DNA of 64,000 nt from Mesorhizobium prunaredense (GTDB lineage Bacteria > Pseudomonadota > Alphaproteobacteria > Rhizobiales > Rhizobiaceae), in contig NZ_FTPD01000023.1 of assembly GCF_900156895.1 (NCBI RefSeq), positions 6,892-70,891 of the forward strand. Reading direction: 5' to 3'. Shown piece by piece: positions 39,217-47,535 of this stretch; within the stretch, counting starts at the first letter, position 1; every line of letters begins with the position of its first letter. Position numbers and translations under genes: made by a program. Under the pieces are notes generated by a model, which ran no database searches, was not told where the DNA came from, and worked only from the letters and a program-made list of their open reading frames with translations.

Positions 39217-39681
39217 TCAGTTCAGAAACCCAATGAACCGTCCCGCGAACAGCACCGACGTCCACAGCACCAGCGAGAGCACCGCCAGTACAGAAGCCAC
39301 CCCGCCGGCGGGCTCGTCGCCACCTTTTGCGTGGCGCATGAAGACCAGAAAATTGGCGCCGGCGAGGAGTATGAGCGTCATCTTGGTGAGAAAAATCGAC
39401 ATCGCCGCATACTCCCTCGCTCTGACTGAAAAGAGCAGCGAGCCGGTGACAAGCGCGCCGGCAAACGCGGTAAATGCGGTGCGGCGCAGCAGCGCGACGA
39501 ACGCCGCGTAGGGCAGCGAGCGGAAGGCGCCGAGGATCCTGAGGTCCATCAGCCAGACGCTGGTCAGCAGCGCGCCGATCGACATGATGTGGAGCGCATT
39601 GAGTATGGGGTAGGCGACGAAGGAGGCCTTCAGCCCCCTTACGATGGCGAGTTGCTCGATGCCGGCGAGGTACCAGTCCAT
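39217..39681 (-). CDS. Integral membrane protein of unknown function (DUF6644-like)
   Basis: A 154-residue protein with four predicted membrane helices (about 21-43, 62-82, 91-112 and 128-150). It opens MDWYLAGIEQLAIVRGLKAS. The pattern matches small rhizobial membrane proteins annotated as DUF6644; no activity is known. The start follows the stop of the exported neighbour at 39682-40071 with no gap (TGAATG), so the two are translationally coupled and probably act together. Confidence 0.72.
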   Translation of the reverse strand: MDWYLAGIEQLAIVRGLKASFVAYPILNALHIMSIGALLTSVWLMDLRILGAFRSLPYAAFVALLRRTAFTAFAGALVTGSLLFSVRAREYAAMSIFLTKMTLILLAGANFLVFMRHAKGGDEPAGGVASVLAVLSLVLWTSVLFAGRFIGFLN

Positions 39682-40071
39682 TCAAGCCGGCGGCACGCGG
39701 TCGGGATAGACGTCATACGCCTTGCCGTTGACGATGACGCGGGCTGCTTTCATCCACTTCTCGGTCTCGTCGCGCGAGCGGTGGCCGATCGCGGTCACCT
39801 CGTCGCCGACTTTTGCGACCTCCTCGGTGAAGCCGGCGGCGATGGTACGCGACGGCGGCGCCAAATCCACCCGCCAGATCTCTCCGTCGGCGTCGACATC
39901 CAGCGTGGCGTGCGGATTGCCGATATAGACGGCCGTGATCTTGCCCCGGAGTTCGAAAAACCCATCCTGGGTCCACGACCAGCCGTGATGGGCATAGGCT
40001 GCGGTGGCGGCGACAATCATCACTGCCGCTGTCAGCGTGACGCTCCGAATGCGGTTGAAAGGTGACTGCAT
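39682..40071 (-). CDS. Small exported protein (DUF6152-like)
   Basis: A 129-residue protein with a signal peptide (about 1-27, cleavage near AAYA), followed by HHGWSWTQDGFFELRGKITA and WRVDLAPPSR. The HHGW start of the mature protein and the beta-rich remainder fit the DUF6152 family of periplasmic proteins of unknown role. It is coupled to the membrane protein at 39217-39681. Confidence 0.72.
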   Translation of the reverse strand: MQSPFNRIRSVTLTAAVMIVAATAAYAHHGWSWTQDGFFELRGKITAVYIGNPHATLDVDADGEIWRVDLAPPSRTIAAGFTEEVAKVGDEVTAIGHRSRDETEKWMKAARVIVNGKAYDVYPDRVPPA

Positions 40072-40647
40072 TGCTCGCCTCCTCGGCTCATCCCGCCAAT
40101 CGAGAGTAGGTCGCGGCGCGGCAACGTCAAATCACATCGGTGCGAAGGGCATCGGCCACGCGATCGATTGTCGAAGCCGGCGCGCCGCCCCTCATCGCCC
40201 TGCCGGGCACCCCACGTCAAACATTCCGCAGCAGGCGCCGCCGGCGAAGCTGCCGATCTCCCCCTTGCGGGGGAGATGCCCGGCAGGGCAGAGGGGGGTG
40301 CTGTCCTGGGTGCTGTCCCTCCGACCTGTCAACCGATTATAGCCACGCCCTCAGGCTGTTTCGGGTTGGGAATGGGTTAAAATCGAGCGTTGGCGATCCT
40401 TCCCACCCCCTCTGTCCTGCCGGACATCTCCTCCGCAAGGGGGGAGATTGGATGCCGCGTCGGCCTTCGCCAACCACCAACGCTGGAAGGCAGGTCGATG
40501 AGCGACAGCGCCAACATGAAGCGATTGCCCTGCGGAATGAACGGTCCGGTCTTGCTTATGACATCCATGCGCGCCATGTTCGGCCCCCACCCGCTGCCCT
40601 TCTTCTCCATTGAACGAAGGTCGGAGACTCACATCTGAACGAGGCAA
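40072..40647. other. 576-bp region with two inverted REP-like elements, no gene
   Basis: GATCTCCCCCTTGCGGGGG plus GCCCGGCAGGGCAGAGGGGGG (40254-40299) is answered in opposite orientation by CCACCCCCTCTGTCCTGCCG plus CTCCGCAAGGGGGGAGATTG (40405-40451), enclosing about 100 bp. No frame with a recognisable product was found. Confidence 0.65.
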
Positions 40648-40971
40648 ATGATGAGCAGTATGAGAGACCGTCAGGAAGGCTTCGAAAAGAAGTTTGCGAT
40701 GGACGAGGACACGAAGTTCAGGGCCATGGCGCGCCGCAACAAGCTGCTCGGCCTATGGGCCGCCGAAAAGCTCGGCAAATCCGGTGAGGATGCCGACGCC
40801 TATGCGAAAGAGGTGGTGCGCGCAGACTTCGAAGAGGCCGGGGACGACGACGTGTTGCGCAAGCTACGCGCCGATTTCGACGCGGCGGGCGTCGCCCAGT
40901 CGGATGTTCAGATTCGCAGCGTCATGAACGACCTGCTGGCGACGGCGGTCGAGCAGATCAAAAACACCTGA
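40648..40971 (+). CDS. ATPase inhibitor subunit zeta (DUF1476)
   Basis: A 107-residue protein of the DUF1476 family, shown in alphaproteobacteria to be the zeta inhibitor of F1-ATPase, which blocks ATP hydrolysis through its N-terminal segment. The diagnostic start RDRQEGFEKKFAMDEDTKFR is present, followed by a four-helix bundle ending LATAVEQIKNT. ATG at 40648 has a GAGG five bases upstream; ATG at 40651 or 40660 are alternatives. No other ATP synthase genes are in the window. Confidence 0.9.
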   Translation: MMSSMRDRQEGFEKKFAMDEDTKFRAMARRNKLLGLWAAEKLGKSGEDADAYAKEVVRADFEEAGDDDVLRKLRADFDAAGVAQSDVQIRSVMNDLLATAVEQIKNT

Positions 40972-41043
40972 TAGCGCCAGCCTGGACTATTTTTGCAGCC
41001 AGGTGGAGTCACTTGGCGTAGCAGAAATGCAGCTAAAACAAAC

Positions 41044-41090
41044 AGCTAGAGCGGGATGCCAAGTTCTGTCGAACGCATCCCGCTCTAGCT
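41044..41090. terminator. Perfect 16-bp palindrome between convergent genes
   Basis: AGCTAGAGCGGGATGC and its complement GCATCCCGCTCTAGCT flank a 15-base loop. The right arm contains the TAG stop codon (41085-41087, minus strand) of the DUF4142 gene. It probably ends transcription from both sides. Confidence 0.7.
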
Positions 41091-41636
41091 GTGGGCGGCC
41101 ACCAGATCCTTTATGCGCTCTTCGTGCATCCGCAGCGTCGGTAGTATTTTCTTGGCGAATTCCTTCAGCGCCGGGTCTTCGCCCGACTGCGCATAGGTTG
41201 AAAACAGCGCCAGCGCCTGCTTGTGCGCCTCGGTCTGCAGGAGGATGTATTTCGCCTGGAATTCATCGCCATCGAGGTTCTTGAGCTGGTCGAGCATCGC
41301 CTGGTCTTTCGGCAGCAAAGCCGGGCCGCTCGCTGTCACCGAGGCCGTGATCTGGCTCTGTTCGAGAGCTGCCTTGAAATCCTCGCCGGCCTTGGTGTGA
41401 TCCTTGACCATCAGCGCGGCGAAATCCTTCACATCGGCGGCGACATTCTTTTGTTCGGCCAGCTTGCTGCTTTCAATCTCGAACCGGTTGGCGCTGGGGA
41501 CGGTTCTGGAGAAGGTCTCGGTGTCGATCTTGGTTTGGCCGACAGCAGGTATATCGGCCGGCGTGGCGGATTGGGCGAAGGCCGCCGGCGCGCCGGCCAG
41601 CAAGGCGACCATGGCAAGCGTGATATGCGTTTTCAC
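41085..41636 (-). CDS. Exported DUF4142 protein
   Basis: A 183-residue protein with a signal peptide (VKTHITLAMVALLAGAPAAF, cleavage after FAQ). The DUF4142 core is a ferritin-like helical bundle (SRTVPSANRFEIESSKLAEQ, VKDFAALMVKDHTKAGEDFK, LFSTYAQSGEDPALKEFAKK). Function unknown; often stress-related. A GTG start at 41636 was chosen because GGGAGA lies at the right distance and the signal peptide begins there. Its stop lies in a palindrome. Confidence 0.82.
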   Translation of the reverse strand: MKTHITLAMVALLAGAPAAFAQSATPADIPAVGQTKIDTETFSRTVPSANRFEIESSKLAEQKNVAADVKDFAALMVKDHTKAGEDFKAALEQSQITASVTASGPALLPKDQAMLDQLKNLDGDEFQAKYILLQTEAHKQALALFSTYAQSGEDPALKEFAKKILPTLRMHEERIKDLVAAHS

Positions 41637-41745
41637 AGGAAATCTCCCTATTGGTGTCCTCCGAGGCCCAACGCGGTAGATGCAGTGAGGTTGCGCGGAG
41701 ATTGGAGCGCCCACCCTTCTCCAAAGGGGAGAAGGGAAGGCCCAC

Positions 41746-42489
41746 TCAGTGGCAGCACACGCCGTTATACTGCAACTGCTCGTCCCAGTTCGGCCGGCCC
41801 TCCGGCGTGAAATCCATCAGGTTCCACAAGGGCTCGCAAGTGCCGACGGCGCGCGGATCCTGGCCGGGTTCGGACGGCGCGAAGCCAAGCTCCGAACTCC
41901 AGAAATGGCGGATGCCGTCGGCGTCGCGATGGAACACCGACAGCATCGGAAGTTGCGCGCCGTCGTCGGCCTCGGCGTGGTAGTCGCGCTTGAAGCTGTT
42001 GCCGGCCGACGAGAGCAGCCGCATGTTCGTCCAGCCGCGATCGCGGCCAAGCGTGATCAGGTTTTCAAGCGCGGTCTTACCCACCACGGCGAAATTGAAG
42101 CCGGCGGCCTCGAGATGGGCAGTGGCGCCGTCGAGCTGGTCGAGCAGCGCCGTGCAGGACGGGCATGGCTGGTCGGCTCGCGCGAGCTTGGCCGTGCCGC
42201 CGCTTGTTGCCACGTCGCGCGTCTCCTGCGGGTGGCGCGGAAACATCATCGAGTAGACGATCAGCGTGTCCTTGCCAGGCGAAAACAGCTCAGACAGTTT
42301 TATCCGGGCCGGCTTGCCATCGTCGCCAAGCCCGTCGAACACATAGTCCTCAGGCACCAGCCCGCCCGGCGGCAGCCCACGGCGGGCGACCGCCACATCC
42401 TCCATGACGCGGCGCAGCTCGATCTCCTTCTGCAAGAGGGTTTCGCGGGCGGCACGATATTCAGCGGATTCATTGGGAAAGGTGATCAT
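41746..42489 (-). CDS. DUF899 thioredoxin-fold protein
   Basis: A 247-residue protein of the DUF899 family (LLQKEIELRRVMEDVAVARR, GLPPGGLVPEDYVFDG, DTLIVYSMMFP, PCPSCTALLDQLDGA). It has a thioredoxin-like fold with CPSC near residue 115, but no enzymatic role has been proved. The start at 42489 has GGAGA eight bases upstream. The C terminus ends with GVCCH. Confidence 0.85.
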   Translation of the reverse strand: MITFPNESAEYRAARETLLQKEIELRRVMEDVAVARRGLPPGGLVPEDYVFDGLGDDGKPARIKLSELFSPGKDTLIVYSMMFPRHPQETRDVATSGGTAKLARADQPCPSCTALLDQLDGATAHLEAAGFNFAVVGKTALENLITLGRDRGWTNMRLLSSAGNSFKRDYHAEADDGAQLPMLSVFHRDADGIRHFWSSELGFAPSEPGQDPRAVGTCEPLWNLMDFTPEGRPNWDEQLQYNGVCCH

Positions 42490-42643
42490 CGTCGTCTCCA
42501 TCAGCCGTGCTTGTGGCCGCGCGCCCCGTACACGGCGACGCGCCTTGCCTCTTAAGGACGCATCGCGAAGCAGGGTTCCGACATTTTTCACGCCTAGCCC
42601 GGCGATAAGGCCTTAACGGCTCCGCCTTCGCTAGCGACAGAGG

Positions 42644-43090
42644 CTACTGCGGTGGCACTGGGCAGTTCGTATCGCCCTCCTGGCAGTTGAGATAGCCCTG
42701 AAAGTCCTTCAGCCTGATGTTGGTGAGGCTCTCCTTGCAGCCGGCGATGACCATCGGATACATGCTGCCTGCCATATCGGGCGGGCCGCCCTGGAATGCG
42801 CATTCGGCATCGCGAAACGCGACCCAGGCGCGCTGCGCGCCGACCAGCAGGTTCTTCGTCGCAGCGTCGTCCTGCAGCCGGCCCTCGATCTGCCTGTAGG
42901 CGTGGTTGAGCTTCTTGTCGGCTTCGGTGAACGACTTGCCGGCGCATTCGTTCATGGCCGCCTGGTCCTGTGCGTCGGCGCAATCGTCGGCACGCGCGAC
43001 GCCCGCAAGAAGCGGAAGGGCGAGGATCACCAGACCGGTTTTGGCCAGACCGGTTTTGGCCGGACCGGTTTTGAAATGTAAAAGCCGCAT
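42644..43090 (-). CDS. LprI-family (DUF1311) exported protein
   Basis: A 148-residue exported protein related to lysozyme inhibitor LprI. Conserved positions include DDCADAQDQAAMNECAGKSF, KKLNHAYRQIEGRL, AQRAWVAFRDAECAF and a C-terminal Cys pair. The signal peptide is odd: its basic part contains three copies of a KTG(P/L)A pentapeptide, encoded by a 15-bp tandem repeat (43031-43075). The protein probably protects peptidoglycan or has another periplasmic role; this is inference. Confidence 0.82.
   Translation of the reverse strand: MRLLHFKTGPAKTGLAKTGLVILALPLLAGVARADDCADAQDQAAMNECAGKSFTEADKKLNHAYRQIEGRLQDDAATKNLLVGAQRAWVAFRDAECAFQGGPPDMAGSMYPMVIAGCKESLTNIRLKDFQGYLNCQEGDTNCPVPPQ
43031..43075 (-). 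repeat. 15-bp tandem repeat inside a signal-peptide coding region
   Basis: Three 15-bp units (first two identical, CAGACCGGTTTTGGC on the plus strand; third differs slightly) encode repeated KTGxA in the LprI-like protein. Being a multiple of three, copy-number change would keep the frame. Confidence 0.85.
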
Positions 43091-43247
43091 CGTGTTTCTC
43101 CGGTTTCGGTCGAGACCCCGCCCGCGGCACGAAAGCCGCAGGATCGCAGCTTAACTTCCGAACGGTTGCCGGCAAGATGCAGCCTGCCGCCTTGGTGGAC
43201 ACTTCGTTTCCGCACAATGCTCGCTGATCGACTTCGCCAACCGCTCC

Positions 43248-43736
43248 TCACCCCGCCCAGTCGACTTCGAACATCCCCAGCCGCTCGTAAAGCCTGACGG
43301 CGGCAGCATTCTCAACCGTGTTGGTTTTGAGATCGACATGCGCAGCGCCCCGTGCGTGAAAGGCGGTGAAGACGTGCCACATCAGCGCCTCGGCGATGCC
43401 TCGGCCGCGCGCCTCGGGGTGGACGGCAAGGTCTTTGACGAACGCTCTCGTCCAGCACAGTGCCGCCCCCGCCAGCCGACCCTTGCTGTCGATAACCAGG
43501 AAACACAAGCAAGGGTCGAATTCCGCGTCGCTTGAAATGCGCGGCCACCATTCGTCGAACGGCCCGTCGGCGCCATCGTCGAAGACGGTGGTCAGCAGCG
43601 CATGCAAAGCGAGCGCGTCGGCGGCCTCAAAACCGCGCATGACAAAACCTTCCGGCCAGCGCGGCGGGGCAAGCGTGTCATCGAGGATCTTGCGCAGCCT
43701 TATGTCGTTCGGCGCCGGCGGGCGCGGCTCAGGCAT
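43248..43736 (-). CDS. GNAT-family N-acetyltransferase
   Basis: A 162-residue acetyltransferase with the acetyl-CoA motif VKDLAVHPEARGRGIAEALM and the C-terminal NAAAVRLYERLGMFEV. It starts 5 bp after the stop of the lytic transglycosylase gene on the same strand, so the two form an operon. Substrate unknown. Confidence 0.85.
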   Translation of the reverse strand: MPEPRPPAPNDIRLRKILDDTLAPPRWPEGFVMRGFEAADALALHALLTTVFDDGADGPFDEWWPRISSDAEFDPCLCFLVIDSKGRLAGAALCWTRAFVKDLAVHPEARGRGIAEALMWHVFTAFHARGAAHVDLKTNTVENAAAVRLYERLGMFEVDWAG

Positions 43737-43741
43737 GGCGT

Positions 43742-44605
43742 TCAGGCATCGGGCTGGAGGCGACGCCGACTGCGGTCGCGGCCTAGGCCGGTTTGTTCCA
43801 GCATGCCCTTGCGCTTGGCGTCGTAATAATAGCCGCTCTGGTAGAGCCGATCGGCGCGCTTGGCGTTGCCGCCGGCCACCAGCCAGGCGCCGCGCAAATA
43901 TTTCACCGCATATTTCAGATTGGTCTCGGCATCGAACAACCCGCTCGCCGGCCCGTCATAGCCCATGCCGCGCGCCGTCGCATGCTTGATCTGCATCAGC
44001 CCCCAATGGCCGCGATTGTAGGCCTTGGGATTGAAGGTGCTCTCGCGCTTGACGACGCGGCGCACCAGATCGGCCGGAACCTGATAGAGGACGGCATATT
44101 TCTCGATCAGCCGCTCGATCTCGCCGCGCGGTCCCGCGGAATACTCTTTGGCAGGGCTGGTCGAAAGCAGGGCAGACTGATTCCCGGGCACGATGTAGGC
44201 GGCCTGCTGAACGCCGGGCATCGTCTTGCCTGTCTCGCCGGTGACCGGCATCGCTACGGCGGCGGTCGCATAGACAGGCGCTGTGCCGGCTGGCGCGGCA
44301 TCGGCAGTCATGGCTGCAGGTGCAGTTGCGGCCAACGGGGTCGGGCCGGCAAAGGCGGCTGGCTGGGCAGGCGTCGCGGCGGGATCGACGGCCAGCGCCG
44401 AGGTCTGGACGGGCGTGACGCCGGACGATTCCGACAGCACCGAAACCGTGTCGGGCAGCGCCAGCGCATAGCCGGCATCGCTACCAGCTGCGGCGGTTTC
44501 AGTCAGGGAAGGCACGGCCTTGGTCTGCGCGGTCGAAGTGCAGCCGCTGAGACCGGCCGCAGCGAGCATCACGCCGATCGCGGGAAAGATGATTTTTGCT
44601 GGCAA
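43742..44605 (-). CDS. Lytic transglycosylase (SLT domain) lipoprotein
   Basis: A 287-residue predicted lipoprotein that cleaves peptidoglycan. The lipobox LSGC lies near residue 18 after PAKIIFPAIGVMLAAAG, followed by an Ala/Pro/Thr-rich linker (about 25-150). The C-terminal SLT domain (about 160-270) has the catalytic Glu in VVKRESTFNPKAYNRGHWGL and the motif YLRGAWLVAGGNAKRADRLY. The TTG start at 44605 was chosen to give a positively charged signal peptide; it lacks a strong ribosome site. It is co-transcribed with the GNAT gene. Confidence 0.82.
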   Translation of the reverse strand: MPAKIIFPAIGVMLAAAGLSGCTSTAQTKAVPSLTETAAAGSDAGYALALPDTVSVLSESSGVTPVQTSALAVDPAATPAQPAAFAGPTPLAATAPAAMTADAAPAGTAPVYATAAVAMPVTGETGKTMPGVQQAAYIVPGNQSALLSTSPAKEYSAGPRGEIERLIEKYAVLYQVPADLVRRVVKRESTFNPKAYNRGHWGLMQIKHATARGMGYDGPASGLFDAETNLKYAVKYLRGAWLVAGGNAKRADRLYQSGYYYDAKRKGMLEQTGLGRDRSRRRLQPDA

Positions 44606-44785
44606 GCCGCGCTCGGGGTCCGGTTCGTCTGTTAAGAAGTCCTTACACCAGCGGCTTTCCTCCGGCAATCCGCAGCCAGTTGGGATCTCGAATGGTTTTC
44701 GGGTGGCAACAGACCCCTGAAAATGCGATATCTCGTTCTCGATATGTACTGGATTGCCATTCGTTCCTTCGGAAAGGAGCACATC

Positions 44786-45355
44786 ATGGAAAGCACCTCT
44801 CAAGCCATCGCCGGCCACGCGGTCTTCGAAACCGTGATCGGCTTCATGGGCATCGCCTGGAGCGATGTCGGATTGACCCGGCTCTGCTTGCCCCAGCGCA
44901 GCCGCGACGCGGTGGAACGGCGGCTGCTGCGCCATGCCGGCAACGCCGCTTCGAGCGCCCGACCGCAATGGGTTGCCGAGCTGATCGCGTCGATAAAGGC
45001 CTATGCCGCCGGCGAGGACGTGGATTTCTCCGGTGTGCCGGTCGATCTCACCGGTGTCGACGATTTCCGCCTCGCAATCTACGACGCGGCGCGCAAGCTC
45101 GCCTTCGGCGAAACCACCACCTATGGCGAACTGGCCAAGCGCGCCGGCCATGCCGGGCTGGCGCGAGAGACGGGCGCCGCGCTCGGCGCCAACCCGGTGC
45201 CGCTGGTCATCCCTTGCCACCGCATTCTTGCCGCCGGCGGCAAGATCGGCGGTTTTTCAGCGCCGGGCGGCTCGACCACCAAGGAGAAGATGCTGGCGAT
45301 CGAAGGCGTGCGCGTCGGTCCGCCGCCGCCGGCGCAGGTTTCATTCGGCTTCTAG
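44786..45355 (+). CDS. ogt: Methylated-DNA-protein cysteine methyltransferase
   Basis: A 189-residue DNA-repair protein that removes alkyl groups from O6-alkylguanine and O4-alkylthymine onto its own Cys. The active site is visible in LVIPCHRILAAGGKIGGFSA, preceded by the helix-turn-helix KLAFGETTTYGELAKRAGHA. ATG at 44786 was chosen because AAGGAG precedes it by 6 bases. It is divergent from the transglycosylase operon. Confidence 0.92.
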   Translation: MESTSQAIAGHAVFETVIGFMGIAWSDVGLTRLCLPQRSRDAVERRLLRHAGNAASSARPQWVAELIASIKAYAAGEDVDFSGVPVDLTGVDDFRLAIYDAARKLAFGETTTYGELAKRAGHAGLARETGAALGANPVPLVIPCHRILAAGGKIGGFSAPGGSTTKEKMLAIEGVRVGPPPPAQVSFGF

Positions 45356-45400
45356 GGTGTGACCTGAATCTCGACACACCTCGGCGCAGATCTCGAAGAC

Positions 45401-45727
45401 CTAGTTCGGAAAGATGCGCCGGCGGAAATGCCGGTCTGTTTCCACGCGCTTGCACTTGTAGACGATGCAGGAGTTGGTATCGGCGCTCGGCACCGAAGCG
45501 CGTGCCCTGACCTCGCCCATGTCACAGAAACTCTGGCTCCGCACATAACGGTCGTAGAACGGCAGCCCCGGCGTGCGCGTCGACTGATAACGCAGGATGA
45601 CGGCGCCTTCCCGTGCAATCGTCGCGCGCACCGTGCCGCAGCTCATGCGGCTCGGGTCATAGCGCGAGATCGCCTGCGCCTCGGCGGCGACCAGCGTCAG
45701 GCAGGCGGCAAACAGGACAGTTTTCAT
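45401..45727 (-). CDS. Small exported hypothetical protein
   Basis: A 108-residue protein with a signal peptide (MKTVLFAACLTLVAAEAQA, then ISRYDPSRMSCGTVRATIAR). Four Cys in the mature part (MSCG, FCDMG, SCIVYKC) suggest disulfides. Similar small secreted proteins occur in rhizobia; no function known. GAGAGGA stands at the ribosome-site position. Confidence 0.7.
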   Translation of the reverse strand: MKTVLFAACLTLVAAEAQAISRYDPSRMSCGTVRATIAREGAVILRYQSTRTPGLPFYDRYVRSQSFCDMGEVRARASVPSADTNSCIVYKCKRVETDRHFRRRIFPN

Positions 45728-46058
45728 GGTCCTCTCCCCAAACAGGACCGGACGCTCGGAGGCGGCACGATGCTTCCCCGCAGCGTGCGCGATAGGCCAT
45801 GCGACCCGGCGCAACGCCAGACGTTGCAACGCTTTCACGCGATTGGGGCGGCCATTGGGCAGCGCCGCATCAGCGCCTTTTTTCGTGCAGTCTTGTTTTT
45901 TGCGGAGAAGCGGGCTATATGAGGTCCATTGATATTTCGGCCGATCGATCCGGGCCTCGCGATATTCGCGTTTGCTGACGTCTATCTCCAAAATCTCGAT
46001 ACAAACCGGCTGGACTTCGGTTCAGTCAAGCTAAAGCAAACGTATAAGGACTATCGAA
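45728..46058. other. 331-bp region upstream of the cold-shock gene
   Basis: No gene was found. It should contain the promoter and the long 5' leader typical of cold-shock genes; an A/T-rich segment around 45890-45990 is a likely promoter area. AAGGA lies 8 bases before the cspA-like start. Confidence 0.4.
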
Positions 46059-46271
46059 ATGGCAACAGGTACGGTCAAGTGGTTTAATTCCACCAAGGGT
46101 TTCGGCTTCATCCAGCCTGACAGCGGCGGCGCGGACGTTTTCGTCCACATCTCCGCAGTCGAGCGCGCTGGGCTGTCGACCCTGGTCGAAGGCCAGAAGA
46201 TCAACTTCGAGATCGAGCAGGACCGCCGCACTGGCAAGTCGTCCGCTGGATCTCTGAGCAAGGCAGCCTGA
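46059..46271 (+). CDS. Cold-shock protein, CspA family
   Basis: A 70-residue RNA/DNA chaperone with both nucleic-acid-binding motifs: RNP1 (KGFGFI in [18 protein letters not shown]) and RNP2 (VFVHIS). The start fits the conserved [10 protein letters not shown] opening. A rho-independent terminator stands about 170 bp downstream (46438-46463), so its mRNA may have a long 3' untranslated part. Confidence 0.95.
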   Translation: MATGTVKWFNSTKGFGFIQPDSGGADVFVHISAVERAGLSTLVEGQKINFEIEQDRRTGKSSAGSLSKAA

Positions 46272-46437
46272 TTTTGCGAATGGCGCGCGCCGGGCGATAG
46301 CTCGGGGCGCGCGGCAAGTCACGGATGTACTGACGGTCGCGCGAGAAGCGCGCCGGAGCGGAAAGAACCGACAAGCCGAAGCAGCAGATTGCTGCCGGCC
46401 CGGCCAAAGCGCTCCCGATCAGGCTACCAAGCATGGG

Positions 46438-46463
46438 AAGGCGGGATTTTGTCCCGCCTTTTT
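46438..46463 (+). terminator. Intrinsic terminator
   Basis: AAGGCGGGA and TCCCGCCTT form a 9-bp perfect stem with a short loop, followed by a T tract. It is the first strong terminator after the cold-shock gene. Confidence 0.8.
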
Positions 46464-46506
46464 GCTATCCGGATTTTAGACGCCGACAATTGGCGAAACC
46501 GGCGCT

Positions 46507-46695
46507 GGCGGCGTCCTTCTCCCTGTCACTATACGGGGAGAAGTGCCCGGCAGGGCGATGAGGGGCAGCGCGACGCATCAGGATTAGCTACCCATCGCAG
46601 AGCCAAGCACGACATTGCGATAGAGGCTGGCGCCGCCCCTCATCTGGCTGCCGCCATCTTCTCCCCGTATAGTGACGGGGAGAAGGACGCTTTCG
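46507..46695. repeat. Inverted pair of REP-like elements
   Basis: The left element (CTTCTCCCTGTCACTATACG, GGGGAGAAGTG, GATGAGGGGCAGCG) is repeated in opposite orientation on the right (CGCCGCCCCTCATC, CTTCTCCCCGTATAGTGACG, GGGAGAAGGACGC). About 60 bp separate them. The whole could fold into one long hairpin. Confidence 0.8.
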
Positions 46696-46807
46696 CCGAA
46701 GATTTCGCCAACCGTCGACGTCGCTCGGAACATCGGAGAACTGTGCTAACGAACAGTTGGACAGCTGCTCTTTCCATGCCGGGCAACGTCTCCGATGGAC
46801 TGGTAAC

Positions 46808-47419
46808 TCAACCCAGCCACTCCATCGGCACATGCCCAGGATCAGTCTCGACCCGTTTCAGCCAGGCCGCCACCGCCGGGTAGGCGTCGAGTTGAAAACC
46901 GCCCATCTCGGCCGTATGCGTATAGGCGTAGAGCGCGATGTCGGCGACGCTCAACGCCTCGCCGGCAAAGAACGCACTGCCCGCCAGATGCTTGTTCATC
47001 ACGCCGAGCGCCTTGTTGCCGCGCTCCAGCGTAACCGCCAGCCGTTCCGGTGTCGCGTCCTTGGCCCGTTCGGGAAAGGTCAGCAGCGCCTTGCGCACCG
47101 CGATATAGGGTTCGTGGCTGTATTGCTCGAAGAACAGCCATTGGTAGGCCAGTGCCCGTTCGTATTTGTCGGCCGGCAGCAACCGCGTGCCTTCGGCGAG
47201 ATAGAGCAGAATGGCATTGGATTCGGCAAGCCGCCGGCCGTCGTCGAGCTCGAGCAGCGGCACCATGGCGTTCGGGTTCTTGGCGACATAGTCTGGCTTG
47301 CGCGTGTCGCCGGTGTGCGAGCTGACTTCGACATTGGTGAAAGGGATGCCGAGCTTGGCCATCAACAGGCGCGGCTTGTAGCAATTGCCGCTGTCGATCA
47401 TTCCATAGAGTATGGTCAT
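46808..47419 (-). CDS. Glutathione S-transferase family protein
   Basis: A 203-residue GST. The N-terminal thioredoxin-like domain starts MTILYGMIDSGNCYKPRLLM, with ESNAILLYLAEGTRLLP at the glutathione-binding strand-helix; the C-terminal helical domain contains FFAGEALSVADIALYAYTHT. ATG at 47419 has GGGAG seven bases upstream. Substrate unknown; probably detoxification. Confidence 0.88.
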   Translation of the reverse strand: MTILYGMIDSGNCYKPRLLMAKLGIPFTNVEVSSHTGDTRKPDYVAKNPNAMVPLLELDDGRRLAESNAILLYLAEGTRLLPADKYERALAYQWLFFEQYSHEPYIAVRKALLTFPERAKDATPERLAVTLERGNKALGVMNKHLAGSAFFAGEALSVADIALYAYTHTAEMGGFQLDAYPAVAAWLKRVETDPGHVPMEWLG

Positions 47420-47535
47420 TGGTGCTCCCATCGCCGCTCCCCCCTCGGCGGAGCCGTCTTTACCGGCAATTATCCCGGCAGCGGCGGCTTCATCCAGTGA
47501 TTTGTTTTGGCGCAACCATCAGCGCTGCTGATAGA

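Larger units (their letters stand above)
46272..46807. other. 536-bp non-coding region: terminator and inverted REP pair
   Basis: Apart from the terminator (46438-46463) and the inverted repeat pair (46507-46695), nothing recognisable was seen. The stretch 46272-46437 may be the 3' untranslated part of the cold-shock mRNA. Confidence 0.55.
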
